From: Streptococcus oralis ATCC 35037
Lineage (GTDB): Bacteria > Bacillota > Bacilli > Lactobacillales > Streptococcaceae
Reading direction: 5' to 3'
Assembly: GCF_900637025.1 (NCBI RefSeq)
Contig: NZ_LR134336.1
Location: 574,001-638,000 of the forward strand
Length of the DNA stretch: 64,000 nt
The first letter of the stretch is position 1. Every line of letters starts with the position of its first letter. The position numbers were made by a program, and so were the translations under genes. The notes beneath the pieces are model-generated. The model was not told the DNA's origin and ran no database searches. It saw only the letters and a list, made by a program, of their open reading frames with translations. Below, piece after piece: positions 26,160-39,075 of the stretch.

Positions 26160-27023
26160 ATGTTGAAAGCATTTGGAAAAATATTCAAAGTCATTAGAGA
26201 ATCAAAAAAAATGTCCCTGAAAGAGGTGGCTGCTGGTGATATTTCCGTGGCTCAGCTATCCCGTTTTGAACGGGGAGTCAATGGGATCACACTTGATTCT
26301 TTTTATTGCTGTTTAAAAAATATGGCCGTTTCCCTAGAGGAGTTTCAGTATGTTTACCATAATTACATTGATTCAGATGATGTGCTGTTCTCAAAAAAAG
26401 TAGCTGATGCATATCAGGAAAACAATGTTGTCAAGCTCCAAAATATTTTGTCAAGCTCAGAAGCATTGACCGAACAGTTTCCTGAGAAAAAAAACTATAA
26501 ACTCAATACAATCATTGTCAGGGCCCTCTTGTCCTCCTGTTGCTCAGATTTTCAGATTAGCAAGAAGGATATAGAATTCCTGACGGATCATCTCTTTTCT
26601 GTTGAGGAGTGGGGACGTTATGAACTCTGGCTTTTTACAAACAGTGTTGATTTGATGACCTTGGAAACGCTGGAAACCTTTGCTAGTGAGATGATCAATC
26701 GTACCCAGTTTTATAACAACCTACCTGAAAATCGCCGCCGTATTATCAAGATGCTACTTAATGTCATTAGCGTCTGTATAGAAGGAAACCATCTGCTAGT
26801 TGCTATGAGGTTTCTCAATTATCTCGACCACTCTAAAATCCCTGAAACAGATCTATATGATCGAACGCTGATTAAGTATCATAGGGCTCTGTATGCCTAC
26901 AAGGTTGGGAATACTAATGCTCTCAGTGACATCGAGCAATGCCTATCTTTTTTTGAATTTTTAGATTCCTTTGGTGTTGCCCAAAAACTTAAAGAACAGT
27001 TTGAAAGAATTTGCCTTTCATAG
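26160..27023 (+). CDS. rgg: Rgg-family transcriptional regulator
   Basis: A 287-residue Rgg/GadR/MutR-type regulator. It has an N-terminal XRE helix-turn-helix (FKVIRESKKMSLKEVAAGDI, VAQLSRFERG) and a long alpha-helical C-terminal part of the TPR-like peptide-sensing type. Start ATG 26160 has GGGGGAG nearby; nine upstream in-frame codons lack an SD. In oral streptococci rgg genes directly upstream of gtf activate the glucosyltransferase gene. Here gtfR starts 86 nt downstream in the same direction, fitting that role. Confidence 0.9.
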   Translation: MLKAFGKIFKVIRESKKMSLKEVAAGDISVAQLSRFERGVNGITLDSFYCCLKNMAVSLEEFQYVYHNYIDSDDVLFSKKVADAYQENNVVKLQNILSSSEALTEQFPEKKNYKLNTIIVRALLSSCCSDFQISKKDIEFLTDHLFSVEEWGRYELWLFTNSVDLMTLETLETFASEMINRTQFYNNLPENRRRIIKMLLNVISVCIEGNHLLVAMRFLNYLDHSKIPETDLYDRTLIKYHRALYAYKVGNTNALSDIEQCLSFFEFLDSFGVAQKLKEQFERICLS

Positions 27024-27040
27024 TTGTAGATGTGCAACAA

Positions 27041-27054
27041 AAAATGATCATTTT
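27041..27054 (+). promoter_or_regulatory. Palindrome in the gtfR promoter, candidate Rgg site
   Basis: Perfect palindrome AAAATGATCATTTT located 6 bp before a -10-like TATACT (27061-27066). A second TATACT lies at 27085-27090. Position overlapping the -35 zone suits an activator or repressor site. Rgg binding is inference. Confidence 0.45.
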
Positions 27055-27109
27055 GAAAAATATACTAGAATAAGGGCATAACTTTATACTAAATTCAGAA
27101 GGAGGCTTT

Positions 27110-30100
27110 ATGATGGAGAAAAAGATTCATTATAAGATGCATAAAGTTAAGAAAAACTGGGTAGCCATTGCTTTGACGACCTTGGCCCTTATTGTAGCAC
27201 CAAAGGTACTTGGTCTAGAACCAGGCGTTGTCCATGCGGATGATGTAAAGCAGGTTGTGGTTCAAGAACCTGCTACAGCTCAGACTAGTGATCCGGGTCA
27301 GCAAACTCCAGCCCAAGCTAAAATAGCATCTGAGCAAGAAGCAGAAAAAGCAACCCCTGCAGACAAGGTGACAGGCGATGTTGCTGCTAGTGAAAAACCT
27401 GCTAAACCAGCAGAAAATACAGAAGCAACAGTTCAAACCAATGCTCAAGAGCCTGCTAAACCAGCAGATACGAAAGAAGCATCTACAGAAAAGGCTGCTG
27501 TTGCTGAAGAAGTTAAAGCTGCTAATGCAATCACAGAAACTCCTAAAACTGAAGTAGCAGACCAGAATAAACAAGCAAGGCCAACAACTGCCCAAGACCA
27601 AGAAGGCGACAAGCGAGAAAAAACGGCTGTTGAAGACAAGATTGTTGCAAATCCAAAGGTTGCAAAGAAAGATCGCTTGCCCGAACCTGCTCAAAAACAG
27701 GGAGCAATAGCTGAAAGAATGGTGGCAGATCAGGCTCAACCTGCACCTGTAAATGCTGACCATGATGATGATGTCCTATCTCATATTAAGACCATTGATG
27801 GTAAAAATTACTATGTTCAGGACGATGGTACAGTTAAAAAGAACTTTGCAGTTGAACTTAATGGGAGAATACTTTATTTTGATGCAGAAACCGGTGCCTT
27901 AGTTGATTCAAATGAATATCAGTTCCAACAAGGAACCAGCAGTCTCAATAATGAATTCTCTCAAAAGAATGCTTTTTACGGTACGACTGACAAGGATATC
28001 GAAACTGTAGACGGTTATTTGACAGCAGATAGCTGGTATCGTCCAAAGTTCATCTTAAAAGATGGAAAAACATGGACGGCTTCGACAGAAACAGACTTAC
28101 GTCCCCTTTTGATGGCTTGGTGGCCTGATAAACGTACTCAGATTAATTACCTCAACTATATGAACCAACAAGGTCTGGGAGCAGGTGCTTTTGAAAACAA
28201 AGTTGAACAAGCTCTCCTGACAGGAGCTTCTCAGCAGGTTCAGCGCAAAATTGAGGAAAAAATTGGTAAAGAAGGCGATACCAAATGGTTGAGAACGCTG
28301 ATGGGTGCCTTTGTCAAAACCCAGCCAAACTGGAATATCAAGACAGAGTCTGAAACAACTGGTACTAAAAAGGACCACTTGCAGGGTGGAGCTTTGCTTT
28401 ATACCAATAATGAGAAGAGCCCTCATGCTGACTCTAAGTTCCGTCTGCTTAACCGTACCCCTACTAGTCAAACAGGTACACCTAAGTACTTCATTGACAA
28501 GTCAAATGGTGGTTATGAGTTCTTGCTCGCTAACGACTTTGACAACTCTAATCCAGCTGTTCAAGCCGAACAACTCAACTGGTTGCATTTTATGATGAAC
28601 TTTGGAAGCATCGTAGCCAATGATCCGACTGCTAATTTTGATGGAGTTCGTGTCGATGCGGTGGACAATGTCAACGCAGACTTGCTCCAAATCGCATCTG
28701 ACTACTTCAAGTCTCGCTACAAGGTGGGAGAAAGTGAAGAAGAAGCTATCAAGCATTTGTCTATCTTGGAAGCTTGGTCTGATAACGATCCTGACTACAA
28801 CAAAGATACTAAAGGTGCTCAACTAGCAATTGACAACAAGCTACGCTTGTCCTTGCTTTATTCATTCATGCGTAATCTATCTATCCGTAGCGGAGTAGAG
28901 CCTACGATTACAAATAGTCTAAATGACCGTTCTTCTGAAAAGAAAAATGGCGAACGGATGGCTAACTATATCTTTGTTCGGGCTCATGACAGTGAAGTAC
29001 AAACTGTTATTGCTGACATCATCCGAGAAAATATCAATCCAAATACGGATGGTTTGACCTTTACCATGGATGAACTCAAGCAAGCCTTCAAGATCTACAA
29101 CGAAGATATGCGTAAGGCAGACAAGAAGTATACGCAGTTCAACATCCCAACTGCTCATGCCCTCATGCTCTCCAATAAAGACTCTATCACTCGGGTCTAC
29201 TATGGTGACCTCTATACCGATGATGGTCAATACATGGAGAAAAAATCTCCTTACCACGATGCTATCGATGCCTTGTTGCGTGCTCGTATTAAGTATGTAG
29301 CAGGTGGACAAGACATGAAAGTCACATATATGGGTGTACCTCGTGAGGCTGATAAATGGTCTTACAATGGTATTTTGACTTCTGTGCGCTACGGTACTGG
29401 TGCCAATGAAGCAACAGATGAAGGAACAGCAGAAACTCGTACTCAAGGGATGGCTGTTATTGCTTCTAACAACCCTAACCTGAAACTGAACGAATGGGAT
29501 AAACTGCAAGTCAATATGGGAGCAGCCCACAAGAATCAATACTATCGCCCTGTGCTTTTGACGACCAAAGATGGCATTTCCCGCTATCTAACTGACGAAG
29601 AAGTGCCGCAATCGCTCTGGAAGAAGACAGATGCTAATGGTATTTTAACCTTTGATATGAATGATATTGCAGGCTATAGCAATGTACAGGTTTCTGGATA
29701 TCTGGCTGTTTGGGTACCAGTTGACGCTAAGGCAGATCAGGATGCTCGTACAACAGCAAGCAAGAAGAAAAACGCTAGTGGTCAGGTCTACGAATCTAGC
29801 GCAGCCCTTGATTCTCAGTTGATTTACGAAGGATTTTCTAACTTCCAAGACTTTGCAACCCGCGATGACCAATATACCAATAAAGTTATTGCTAAAAATG
29901 TCAACCTCTTCAAGGAATGGGGAGTAACTTCATTTGAGCTACCACCTCAGTATGTATCTAGCCAAGACGGTACTTTCTTAGATTCTATCATTCAGAATGG
30001 TTATGCCTTTGAAGACCGCTATGATATGGCGATGAGCAAGAACAATAAATATGGTTCTTTAAAAGATTTGCTCAATGCTCTTCGTGCGCTTCACAGTGTT

Positions 30101-31837
30101 AATATCCAAGCCATCGCGGACTGGGTACCAGACCAAATCTATAACCTACCAGGTAAGGAAGTGGTAACAGCAACACGTGTCAACAACTACGGAACCTACC
30201 GTGAAGGTGCAGAAATCAAGGAAAAACTCTATGTAGCTAATAGTAAGACCAATGGAACTGATTTCCAAGGTAAGTACGGTGGCGCCTTCTTAGATGAGCT
30301 CAAAGCTAAATATCCAGAAATCTTTGAACGAGTACAGATTTCCAATGGTCAAAAGATGACAACAGATGAGAAGATTACCAAGTGGTCGGCTAAGTACTTC
30401 AATGGTACCAATATCTTAGGTCGTGGTGCTTACTATGTTCTTAAAGACTGGGCTAGCAACGACTATCTCACTAACAGAAATGGCGAGATAGTATTGCCTA
30501 AGCAATTAGTTAATAAGAATGCTTACACAGGATTTGTTAGTGATGCCAATGGTACCAAGTTCTATTCAACTAGTGGTTATCAAGCTAAAAATTCCTTTAT
30601 CCAAGATGAAAATGGAAATTGGTATTACTTCGATAAACGAGGTTATCTTGTAACAGGTGCTCATGAAATTGATGGCAAGCACGTTTATTTCTTGAAGAAT
30701 GGTATTCAACTTCGTGATTCTATCCGTGAAGATGAAAATGGTAATCAGTACTACTATGATCAAACTGGTGCCCAAGTTCTCAACCGTTACTACACTACTG
30801 ATGGTGAAAACTGGCGTTACTTTGATGCCAAGGGCGTTATGGCTCGAGGTCTTGTCAAGATAGGAGATGGACAGCAATTCTTTGATGAAAACGGCTATCA
30901 GGTTAAGGGCAAGATTGTGAGTGCTAAGGATGGCAAACTTCGTTACTTTGACAAGGATTCAGGAAATGCTGTTATTAATCGTTTTGCTCAGGGTGATAAC
31001 CCAAGTGATTGGTACTATTTCGGAGCAGATGGAGTTGCTGTGACAGGTCTTCAAAAGATTGGTCAACAAACACTTTACTTTGACCAAGATGGCAAGCAAG
31101 TCAAGGGTAAAATCGTGACACTTTCAGATAAGAGTATCCGTTACTTTGATGCCAATTCAGGAGAAATGGCAGTCGGCAAGTTTGCAGAAGGTGCCAAGAG
31201 CGAATGGTATTACTTTGACCAAACTGGTAAAGCAGTGACAGGTCTTCAAAAGATTGGCAAACAAACACTTTACTTTGATCAAGATGGTAAGCAAGTCAAG
31301 GGTAAAGTAGTAACTTTGGCTGATAAATCCATCCGTTACTTTGATGCCAACTCAGGAGAAATGGCAGTCGGCAAGTTTGCAGAAGGTGCCAAGAACGAAT
31401 GGTATTACTTTGACCAAACTGGTAAAGCAGTGACAGGCCTTCAAAAGATTGACAAACAAACACTTTACTTCGACCAAGATGGCAAGCAAGTCAAGGGCAA
31501 AATCGTGACACTTTCAGATAAGAGTATCCGTTACTTTGATGCTAACTCAGGAGAGATGGCAACCAACAAGTTTGTCGAAGGTTCCCCAAATGAGTGGTAC
31601 TATTTTGATCAAACTGGAAAAGCAGTGACAGGCTTGCAGCAGGTTGGTCAACAGACTCTCTATTTCACGCAAGACGGTAAGCAAGTCAAAGGAAAAGTTG
31701 TTGATGTGAATGGAGTTAGTCGATATTTCGATGCCAATTCAGGGGATATGGCTCGAAGCAAATGGATTCAACTTGAAGATGGAAGTTGGATGTATTTTGA
31801 CCGCGATGGTAGAGGTCAAAACTTCGGAAGAAACTAA
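27110..31837 (+). CDS. gtfR: Glucosyltransferase (glucansucrase) GtfR
   Basis: A 1575-residue secreted GH70 enzyme that makes alpha-glucan from sucrose. It has a signal peptide to about residue 43 (VVHA/DDVK), a low-complexity Ala/Glu/Lys variable region to about 215, a catalytic core of about 250-1100, and C-terminal glucan-binding repeats. Catalytic residues are nucleophile Asp516 (RVDAVDN), acid/base Glu554 (LEAWSDND) and transition-state Asp627 (RAHDSE). The length equals that I recall for S. oralis GtfR, which makes water-soluble glucan. An excellent SD (AGAAGGAGG) precedes ATG 27110. The rgg gene upstream is the likely regulator. The last 800 bp hold near-identical 195-bp repeats. Confidence 0.95.
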   Translation: MMEKKIHYKMHKVKKNWVAIALTTLALIVAPKVLGLEPGVVHADDVKQVVVQEPATAQTSDPGQQTPAQAKIASEQEAEKATPADKVTGDVAASEKPAKPAENTEATVQTNAQEPAKPADTKEASTEKAAVAEEVKAANAITETPKTEVADQNKQARPTTAQDQEGDKREKTAVEDKIVANPKVAKKDRLPEPAQKQGAIAERMVADQAQPAPVNADHDDDVLSHIKTIDGKNYYVQDDGTVKKNFAVELNGRILYFDAETGALVDSNEYQFQQGTSSLNNEFSQKNAFYGTTDKDIETVDGYLTADSWYRPKFILKDGKTWTASTETDLRPLLMAWWPDKRTQINYLNYMNQQGLGAGAFENKVEQALLTGASQQVQRKIEEKIGKEGDTKWLRTLMGAFVKTQPNWNIKTESETTGTKKDHLQGGALLYTNNEKSPHADSKFRLLNRTPTSQTGTPKYFIDKSNGGYEFLLANDFDNSNPAVQAEQLNWLHFMMNFGSIVANDPTANFDGVRVDAVDNVNADLLQIASDYFKSRYKVGESEEEAIKHLSILEAWSDNDPDYNKDTKGAQLAIDNKLRLSLLYSFMRNLSIRSGVEPTITNSLNDRSSEKKNGERMANYIFVRAHDSEVQTVIADIIRENINPNTDGLTFTMDELKQAFKIYNEDMRKADKKYTQFNIPTAHALMLSNKDSITRVYYGDLYTDDGQYMEKKSPYHDAIDALLRARIKYVAGGQDMKVTYMGVPREADKWSYNGILTSVRYGTGANEATDEGTAETRTQGMAVIASNNPNLKLNEWDKLQVNMGAAHKNQYYRPVLLTTKDGISRYLTDEEVPQSLWKKTDANGILTFDMNDIAGYSNVQVSGYLAVWVPVDAKADQDARTTASKKKNASGQVYESSAALDSQLIYEGFSNFQDFATRDDQYTNKVIAKNVNLFKEWGVTSFELPPQYVSSQDGTFLDSIIQNGYAFEDRYDMAMSKNNKYGSLKDLLNALRALHSVNIQAIADWVPDQIYNLPGKEVVTATRVNNYGTYREGAEIKEKLYVANSKTNGTDFQGKYGGAFLDELKAKYPEIFERVQISNGQKMTTDEKITKWSAKYFNGTNILGRGAYYVLKDWASNDYLTNRNGEIVLPKQLVNKNAYTGFVSDANGTKFYSTSGYQAKNSFIQDENGNWYYFDKRGYLVTGAHEIDGKHVYFLKNGIQLRDSIREDENGNQYYYDQTGAQVLNRYYTTDGENWRYFDAKGVMARGLVKIGDGQQFFDENGYQVKGKIVSAKDGKLRYFDKDSGNAVINRFAQGDNPSDWYYFGADGVAVTGLQKIGQQTLYFDQDGKQVKGKIVTLSDKSIRYFDANSGEMAVGKFAEGAKSEWYYFDQTGKAVTGLQKIGKQTLYFDQDGKQVKGKVVTLADKSIRYFDANSGEMAVGKFAEGAKNEWYYFDQTGKAVTGLQKIDKQTLYFDQDGKQVKGKIVTLSDKSIRYFDANSGEMATNKFVEGSPNEWYYFDQTGKAVTGLQQVGQQTLYFTQDGKQVKGKVVDVNGVSRYFDANSGDMARSKWIQLEDGSWMYFDRDGRGQNFGRN
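31043..31837 (+). repeat. Four tandem 195-bp repeats coding GtfR glucan-binding units
   Basis: Repeat starts at 31043, 31238, 31433 and 31628, spaced exactly 195 bp (65 residues: [31 protein letters not shown]). The first three copies are nearly identical at DNA level; the fourth is diverged and forms the gene end. Homology of this kind allows copy-number change by recombination. Confidence 0.9.
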
Positions 31838-31881
31838 TCGAATGTAGCTCAATAAAAATCAAACTTTATCTGACGATATAC

Positions 31882-31919
31882 AAAAACGATAACTCCTTTA
31901 AAGGACGTTATCGTTTTTT
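31882..31919 (+). terminator. Terminator after gtfR
   Basis: Perfect 12-bp stem AAAAACGATAAC / GTTATCGTTTTT whose loop contains TCCTTTAAAGGA, itself a palindrome, followed by T. Confidence 0.92.
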
Positions 31920-32284
31920 GACTGTTTGGAGAATAAATTACAATTGAAAAGAAAGATGGAATCATTGGAAACTGTAATGAATTAACAAGAGATTCCATAT
32001 TGGAATAATCTTTTTCTGCTCTCTAATGTGGTATTCAAAGCAATGAGGATTCTATTTTTAAAGTTTGGAAATCCAAAAGCGTTTCGTTTGCGAATAATGA
32101 CGCGGTTGTTAGTAGTTTCTATTTTTTAATTTGTACATTTGAGAGAAGAAAGATTTTGCTTGATTATTTAAATAGGAGCTATTCTTCACAAAAAGGCTCC
32201 ATCGATGCAATAGTGTTTTACTCTCTATAGAAATTATAGAGCCGAAAAATCTAGGAAATCATCGCTTTTTTCATAAAAAAATGG
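31920..32284. other. Gene-poor stretch between gtfR and the HAD-gyrB operon
   Basis: AT-rich DNA containing an ISL3-type transposase fragment (31982-32119, minus strand) and otherwise no gene that I can support. The -10 of the next operon lies at 32285-32290. Confidence 0.6.
31982..32119 (-). pseudogene. C-terminal fragment of an ISL3-family transposase
   Basis: The minus strand encodes 45 codons plus stop: ETTNNRVIIRKRNAFGFPNF then KNRILIALN. This matches the conserved end of ISL3-type transposases (IEGTNN...KRxAFGFRNFxxFRxRIL). An in-frame stop (TAA) lies two codons upstream of the visible match, and no terminal inverted repeats are seen. It is a dead remnant marking past insertion next to gtfR. 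Confidence 0.7.
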
Positions 32285-32290
32285 TATAAT
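32285..32290 (+). promoter_or_regulatory. -10 promoter of HAD-gyrB operon, 7 nt before the start codon
   Basis: ATGGTATAAT is an extended -10 (TATAAT 32285-32290). ATG 32298 lies 7 nt further on, so the transcript would start at or next to the start codon. Confidence 0.55.
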
Positions 32291-32297
32291 GAAGGGT

Positions 32298-34821
<2,524 letters not shown>

Positions 34822-34860
34822 AAAATGTGGGAAATAGTTCCCTTGGTTTAAAAAATATGA

Positions 34861-34866
34861 TATAAT
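34861..34866 (+). promoter_or_regulatory. -10 promoter element of ezrA
   Basis: ATATGATATAAT carries TATAAT at 34861-34866, 35 nt before the start codon, followed by SD AAAGGAG. Confidence 0.55.
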
Positions 34867-34901
34867 CATTACGATTGTTTCTAGTATAAAAGGAGTTTGA
34901 T

Positions 34902-36629
34902 ATGTCTAATGGACAACTAATTTATCTAATGGTTGCAATTGCAGTCATTCTGATCTTAGCTTATGTAACAGCCATCTTTTTACGTAAGCGTAATGTAAGC
35001 AGATTAACGGCCCTTGAAGAAAGAAAAGAAGAACTCTACAACCTTCCTGTAAATGATGAGGTTGAAGCCGTTAAAAACATGCACTTGATTGGTCAAAGTC
35101 AGGTGACCTTCCGTGAATGGAACCAAAAATGGGTTGATTTATCTCTGAACTCATTTGCTGATATCGAAAATCACCTCTTTGAAGCTGAAAGCTACAACAA
35201 TTCTTTCCGTTTTTTCAAAGCTGCTCACAAGATTGATCAAATTGAAAGCCAAATCGGCTTGATTGAAGAAGATATTGCAGCTATTCGCAATGCCCTTTCT
35301 GATCTTGAAAAACAAGAATCTAAGAATAGTGGCCGTGTCCTTCATGCCTTGGACTTGTTTGAATCCCTTCAACATACCGTTGCAGAAGACTCGGAGAAAT
35401 ATGGGAAGGCCCTTCCTGAGATTGAGAAACAATTGGAAAACATCCAATCTGAATTCTCTCAATTTGTTACCCTAAATTCATCAGGTGACCCGGTTGAAGC
35501 GGCAGCAATTCTTGATTCAACTGAAAATCATATTCTCGCTTTGACACACATCGTTGAGCGAATTCCAGCTCTTGTTGAAACCTTGACAAAGGAACTGCCA
35601 GAACAATTGGCAGATTTGGAAGAAGGTTATCGCAAGCTGTTGGATGCCAACTACCACTTTACAGAAACAGATATTGAATCCCGTTTCCAACTTTTGCATG
35701 AGTCTTTGAAAAATAATCAAGAAAATATTCGTCAGTTGGAATTGGACAATGCAGAGTATGAAAATAATCGCATCCAAGAAGAAATCAACGCACTTTATGA
35801 TATCTTCACTCGTGAAATTGCAGCTCAAAAAGTGGTTGAAAGTCTTCTTTCGACATTACCAACTTATCTCAACCACTTGAAAGAAAATAATCAGGTGCTT
35901 GTTCAAGATCTTGAACGTTTGACTAAAACCTACCTTCTTCCTGAAAGTGATGGCAATCATGTTCGTCGTCTTCAAGCAGAATTGGCTGCACTTGATACGG
36001 CAATCATGGAAGTGACAGAGGATAAAGGTGAGTCAACACAAGCCTACTCTGCTCTTGAAGAACAGTTGGAAATGCTTCAAAGCAACCTCAAGGATATAGA
36101 GGATGAGCAAATCTCTGTTAGCGAACGACTTGCGCAAATTGAAAAAGACGACCTCAATGCTCGCCAAAAAGCAAATGTCTATGTGAACCGTTTGCATACT
36201 ATCAAACGTTACATGGAGAAGAGAAACTTGCCAGGTATTCCTCAAAGTTTCTTGAAACTTTTCTTTACTGCAAGTCATAACACAGAAGATTTGATGGCAG
36301 AGTTAGAACAACCACAAGTGAATATTGAATCGGTTAAACGAATTCTTGAAGTCGCAACAAATGATATGGAAGCACTTGAAACAGAAACCTATGATATCGT
36401 TCAATATGCAACCTTGACTGAGCAACTACTCCAATACTCAAACCGTTACCGTTCATTTGATGAGCGTATCCAAGAGGCCTTCAACGAAGCGCTTGAAATT
36501 TTTGAAAAAGAGTTTGACTACCAGGCGTCATTTGAAAAAATTTCACAAGCCTTGGAAGTTGCTGAACCAGGAGTCACAAACCGTTTTGTAACTTCATATG
36601 AGAAAACACGTGAAACGATTCGTTTCTAA
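34902..36629 (+). CDS. ezrA: Septation ring formation regulator EzrA
   Basis: A 575-residue bitopic membrane protein: one N-terminal transmembrane helix (about residues 5-26), then a long cytoplasmic run of spectrin-like helical bundles and coiled coils. EzrA binds FtsZ and restrains or organises Z rings at midcell. No catalytic motif is expected. The length is typical for streptococci. An ideal SD (AAAGGAG) lies 8 nt before the ATG. The gene is flanked by its own promoter and a terminator. Confidence 0.95.
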   Translation: MSNGQLIYLMVAIAVILILAYVTAIFLRKRNVSRLTALEERKEELYNLPVNDEVEAVKNMHLIGQSQVTFREWNQKWVDLSLNSFADIENHLFEAESYNNSFRFFKAAHKIDQIESQIGLIEEDIAAIRNALSDLEKQESKNSGRVLHALDLFESLQHTVAEDSEKYGKALPEIEKQLENIQSEFSQFVTLNSSGDPVEAAAILDSTENHILALTHIVERIPALVETLTKELPEQLADLEEGYRKLLDANYHFTETDIESRFQLLHESLKNNQENIRQLELDNAEYENNRIQEEINALYDIFTREIAAQKVVESLLSTLPTYLNHLKENNQVLVQDLERLTKTYLLPESDGNHVRRLQAELAALDTAIMEVTEDKGESTQAYSALEEQLEMLQSNLKDIEDEQISVSERLAQIEKDDLNARQKANVYVNRLHTIKRYMEKRNLPGIPQSFLKLFFTASHNTEDLMAELEQPQVNIESVKRILEVATNDMEALETETYDIVQYATLTEQLLQYSNRYRSFDERIQEAFNEALEIFEKEFDYQASFEKISQALEVAEPGVTNRFVTSYEKTRETIRF

Positions 36630-36634
36630 ACGAG

Positions 36635-36661
36635 AAGCTTAGATATTTCTAAGCTTTTTTA
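36635..36661 (+). terminator. Terminator after ezrA
   Basis: Perfect 9-bp stem AAGCTTAGA / TCTAAGCTT with a TATT loop and a T run. Confidence 0.92.
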
Positions 36662-36696
36662 TTTTTCTAAAAAGAAATCAGAATTCTTGTTTATCA

Positions 36697-36725
36697 TTGA
36701 AATAATAGCCTCGATTTGATATGAT
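36697..36725 (+). promoter_or_regulatory. pgdA promoter, start site predicted at the ATG
   Basis: -35 TTGAAA (36697-36702), exact 17-bp spacer, -10 TATGAT (36720-36725). ATG 36732 lies 6 nt after the -10, so a leaderless message is predicted. Confidence 0.65.
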
Positions 36726-36731
36726 GGAAAT

Positions 36732-38122
36732 ATGAAAAAAATAGAGCGAAACGTGTTTCTCACGATAAAACGAGAAGGCTATTGCTTTCCCTTGTTGGAA
36801 TCTTAGGAATTGCTACGATTCTATTAGGAAGTGCTATTGGTTATAAGCTACTACAAAAGCAATCTTACGAACAAAAAATTGAAGCGCTAAAAAGCGAAAA
36901 GGACCAGCAATTCAACTCAGGTAGTCAGAAGGACCATTTCCGAAAAGGTCAAGCTGAGGTGATTGCCTACTACCCTCTGCAAGGAGAGGAAGTCATTGCG
37001 TCTGTTAGAGAAAAAATCAACCAGGATATTAAAGAAAAGCTGGAAGATAAAGAGGACTTGGTCTTTTATTATAGTGAGCAATTGGATCCCGTCTTAAAGG
37101 GAGTTGTTGCTCGTAATATCAGCAAGCAAGTCTACGATTTGTCTGCATCAAAGGTTGAAGAAAAAGAAAAGACTTCTTTAGGGAAAATTTTCTTGACCGA
37201 AGATGGGAAAGCTTTTGACCTCAGTAAACTCTTCAAAGATGCAAGTAAGGCTAAGGAACTCTTACTGAGTCAAATCAAATCAACTCTAGAAGATAAGAAA
37301 CTTGACCAGGCAAAAATTGATCAAGTTATAAAGAGCTTCACAGACCAAGAATTGACATCTTGGAGTTTTGATTATAAGGATAGTCAAATCATCCTTTATC
37401 CTGCTAATCCTAGAGAGACTGTTGAGGAAATTGCCTTACCAATATCCAGTTTCTTTGATGTCATTGAGTCCTCTTATCTATTAGAAAAAGATGCTGAACT
37501 TTACCAAGCATACTTTGCTAAGAAAAATAAAAAAGTTGTAGCCTTGACTTTTGACGATGGTCCAAATCCAACTACAACCACGCAGGCTTTGGATACTTTA
37601 GCTAAATATGGTGTAAAAGCAACCTTCTTTGTACTTGGTAAAAACATTGCAGGTAATGAAAATCTTCTAAAACGAATGAAATCAGAAGGTCATGTTGTAG
37701 GAAACCACAGCTGGAGTCATCCCGTTCTTTCACAACTTTCGCTCGAAGATGCTAAAAAGCAAATCACTGATACAGAAGATCTGTTAACTCAAGTTTTAGG
37801 ATCAAGCTCTAAACTCATGCGCCCACCTTATGGTGCCATCACTGATGATATTCGAAACGGCCTTGATTTAAGCTTCATCATGTGGGACGTGGATAGTTTG
37901 GACTGGAAGAGTAAAAACGAGACAGCCATTTTGACAGAGATTCAACGTCAGGTTCGCAATGGTTCCATCATCCTCATGCATGATATCCATGGTCCTTCTG
38001 TTAATTCTCTACCAAGTGTTATTGAGTATTTAAAGGGTGAAGGGTATACATTTGTGACCGTTCCTGAATTGCTCAATTCTCGCTTAAAAGCTCACGAGAT
38101 CTATTACGATCGTGATCAATAA
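36732..38122 (+). CDS. pgdA: Peptidoglycan N-acetylglucosamine deacetylase PgdA, frameshifted at an A7 run
   Basis: A membrane-anchored NodB-family deacetylase that removes acetyl groups from wall GlcNAc and gives lysozyme resistance. The NodB motifs are intact: [27 protein letters not shown] and LMHDIH. One N-terminal membrane helix anchors it. The only plausible ATG (36732) is followed by seven A and reads out of frame to a stop at 36804. With eight A it would read [16 protein letters not shown] directly into the main frame, giving 463 residues, exactly the pneumococcal length as I recall it. Otherwise the first in-frame start is TTG 36782 with a poorly spaced GAGAAGG. It could be a phase switch, slippage, a mutation or a sequencing error. 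Confidence 0.85.
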
Positions 38123-38127
38123 TTGTT

Positions 38128-38183
38128 AAAATCTAAAGGAGCAAGTGTTCTGATAATCAGGGTTTTGTTTCTTTAGATTTTCT
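38128..38183 (+). terminator. Long hairpin between pgdA and aldo/keto reductase gene
   Basis: Outer stem AAAATCTAAAG / CTTTAGATTTT (11 bp, perfect), extended inward by AGCAA / TTGTT and CTGA / TCAG. It could act as terminator or as an mRNA processing or stability element. Confidence 0.6.
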
Positions 38184-38203
38184 TCACATAGAAAGGAAAA
38201 ACG

Positions 38204-39046
38204 ATGAAATCTTACAACCTTAATAATGGAATTTCAATTCCTGTACTAGGATTTGGAACATGGAAAGCTGAAAATGGAGAGGTGGCCTACCAAGCCGTTT
38301 TAGAAGCCTTAAAGGCCGGCTATCGTCATATCGATACTGCAGCTATCTATAAAAATGAGGAAAGTGTTGGTCGTGCTATTCGAGATAGCGGTATTCCAAG
38401 ACAAGAAATTTTTGTAACGACCAAACTCTGGAATACCAATCACAGCTATGATGAAGCACGCCAAGCATTTGAAGAATCAATGGAAAAACTGGGATTGGAT
38501 TATCTAGATTTGTACCTTATCCATTGGCCAAATCCAAAACCACTAAGGGAAAATGAGGCATGGAAAACTCGCAATGCTGAAGTCTGGAGAGCGATGGAGG
38601 ACCTTTACCAAGAAGGGAAAATCCGTGCTATCGGCGTTAGTAATTTCCTTCCCCATCATTTGGATGCCTTGCTTGAGACAGCAAGAATCATCCCGGCGGT
38701 CAATCAGGTGCGCTTGGCACCAGGAGTTTATCAAGAGGAAGTGGTTGACTACTGTAGAGAGAAAGGAATTCTCTTAGAGGCTTGGGGACCTTTTGGCCAA
38801 GGAGAGTTGTTTGAAAAGAAAGAAGTCCAAGAAATTGCTGCTAAGCATGGGAAATCAGTGGCTCAAATCGCCTTGGCTTGGAGTTTGGCAGAAGGATTTT
38901 TACCTCTACCTAAGTCAGTAACAGCCTCTCGCATCCAAAGCAATCTTGACTGTTTTGGAATTGAACTCAGCAAAGACGAGCGAGAAGTCTTAAAGACAAT
39001 TTCAGTGACTTCGGGCGCACCTCGTGTAGATGAGATGGATTTTTAA
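38204..39046 (+). CDS. Aldo/keto reductase
   Basis: A 280-residue NADPH-dependent AKR of the TIM-barrel fold. The catalytic tetrad is recognisable: Asp in YRHIDTAAIYKNEESVG, Tyr in the same segment, Lys in VTTKLWN and His in LYLIHWPNP. The cofactor site includes IPLPKS-like LPLPKSVT. It is similar to 2,5-diketo-D-gluconate reductase-type or methylglyoxal-reducing enzymes; substrate unknown. As I recall, pgdA and this AKR are also neighbours in pneumococcus. Confidence 0.88.
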   Translation: MKSYNLNNGISIPVLGFGTWKAENGEVAYQAVLEALKAGYRHIDTAAIYKNEESVGRAIRDSGIPRQEIFVTTKLWNTNHSYDEARQAFEESMEKLGLDYLDLYLIHWPNPKPLRENEAWKTRNAEVWRAMEDLYQEGKIRAIGVSNFLPHHLDALLETARIIPAVNQVRLAPGVYQEEVVDYCREKGILLEAWGPFGQGELFEKKEVQEIAAKHGKSVAQIALAWSLAEGFLPLPKSVTASRIQSNLDCFGIELSKDEREVLKTISVTSGAPRVDEMDF

Positions 39047-39075
39047 TTTTTAAAATCGATTTATACCGAATTAAC

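Noticed and set aside
27215..27763. 182-codon minus-strand frame opposite gtfR
   Set aside because: A shadow of the repetitive Ala/Glu/Lys variable region of gtfR; Cys/Ser/Phe-rich with no start site signals.
28919..29539. 206-codon minus-strand frame opposite gtfR
   Set aside because: Antisense to the catalytic core of a well-supported gene, no SD, no known family.
31043..31837. CRISPR-like regular repeats
   Set aside because: The 195-bp periodicity is coding and has no unique spacers; it encodes glucan-binding modules. No CRISPR array is present in the window.
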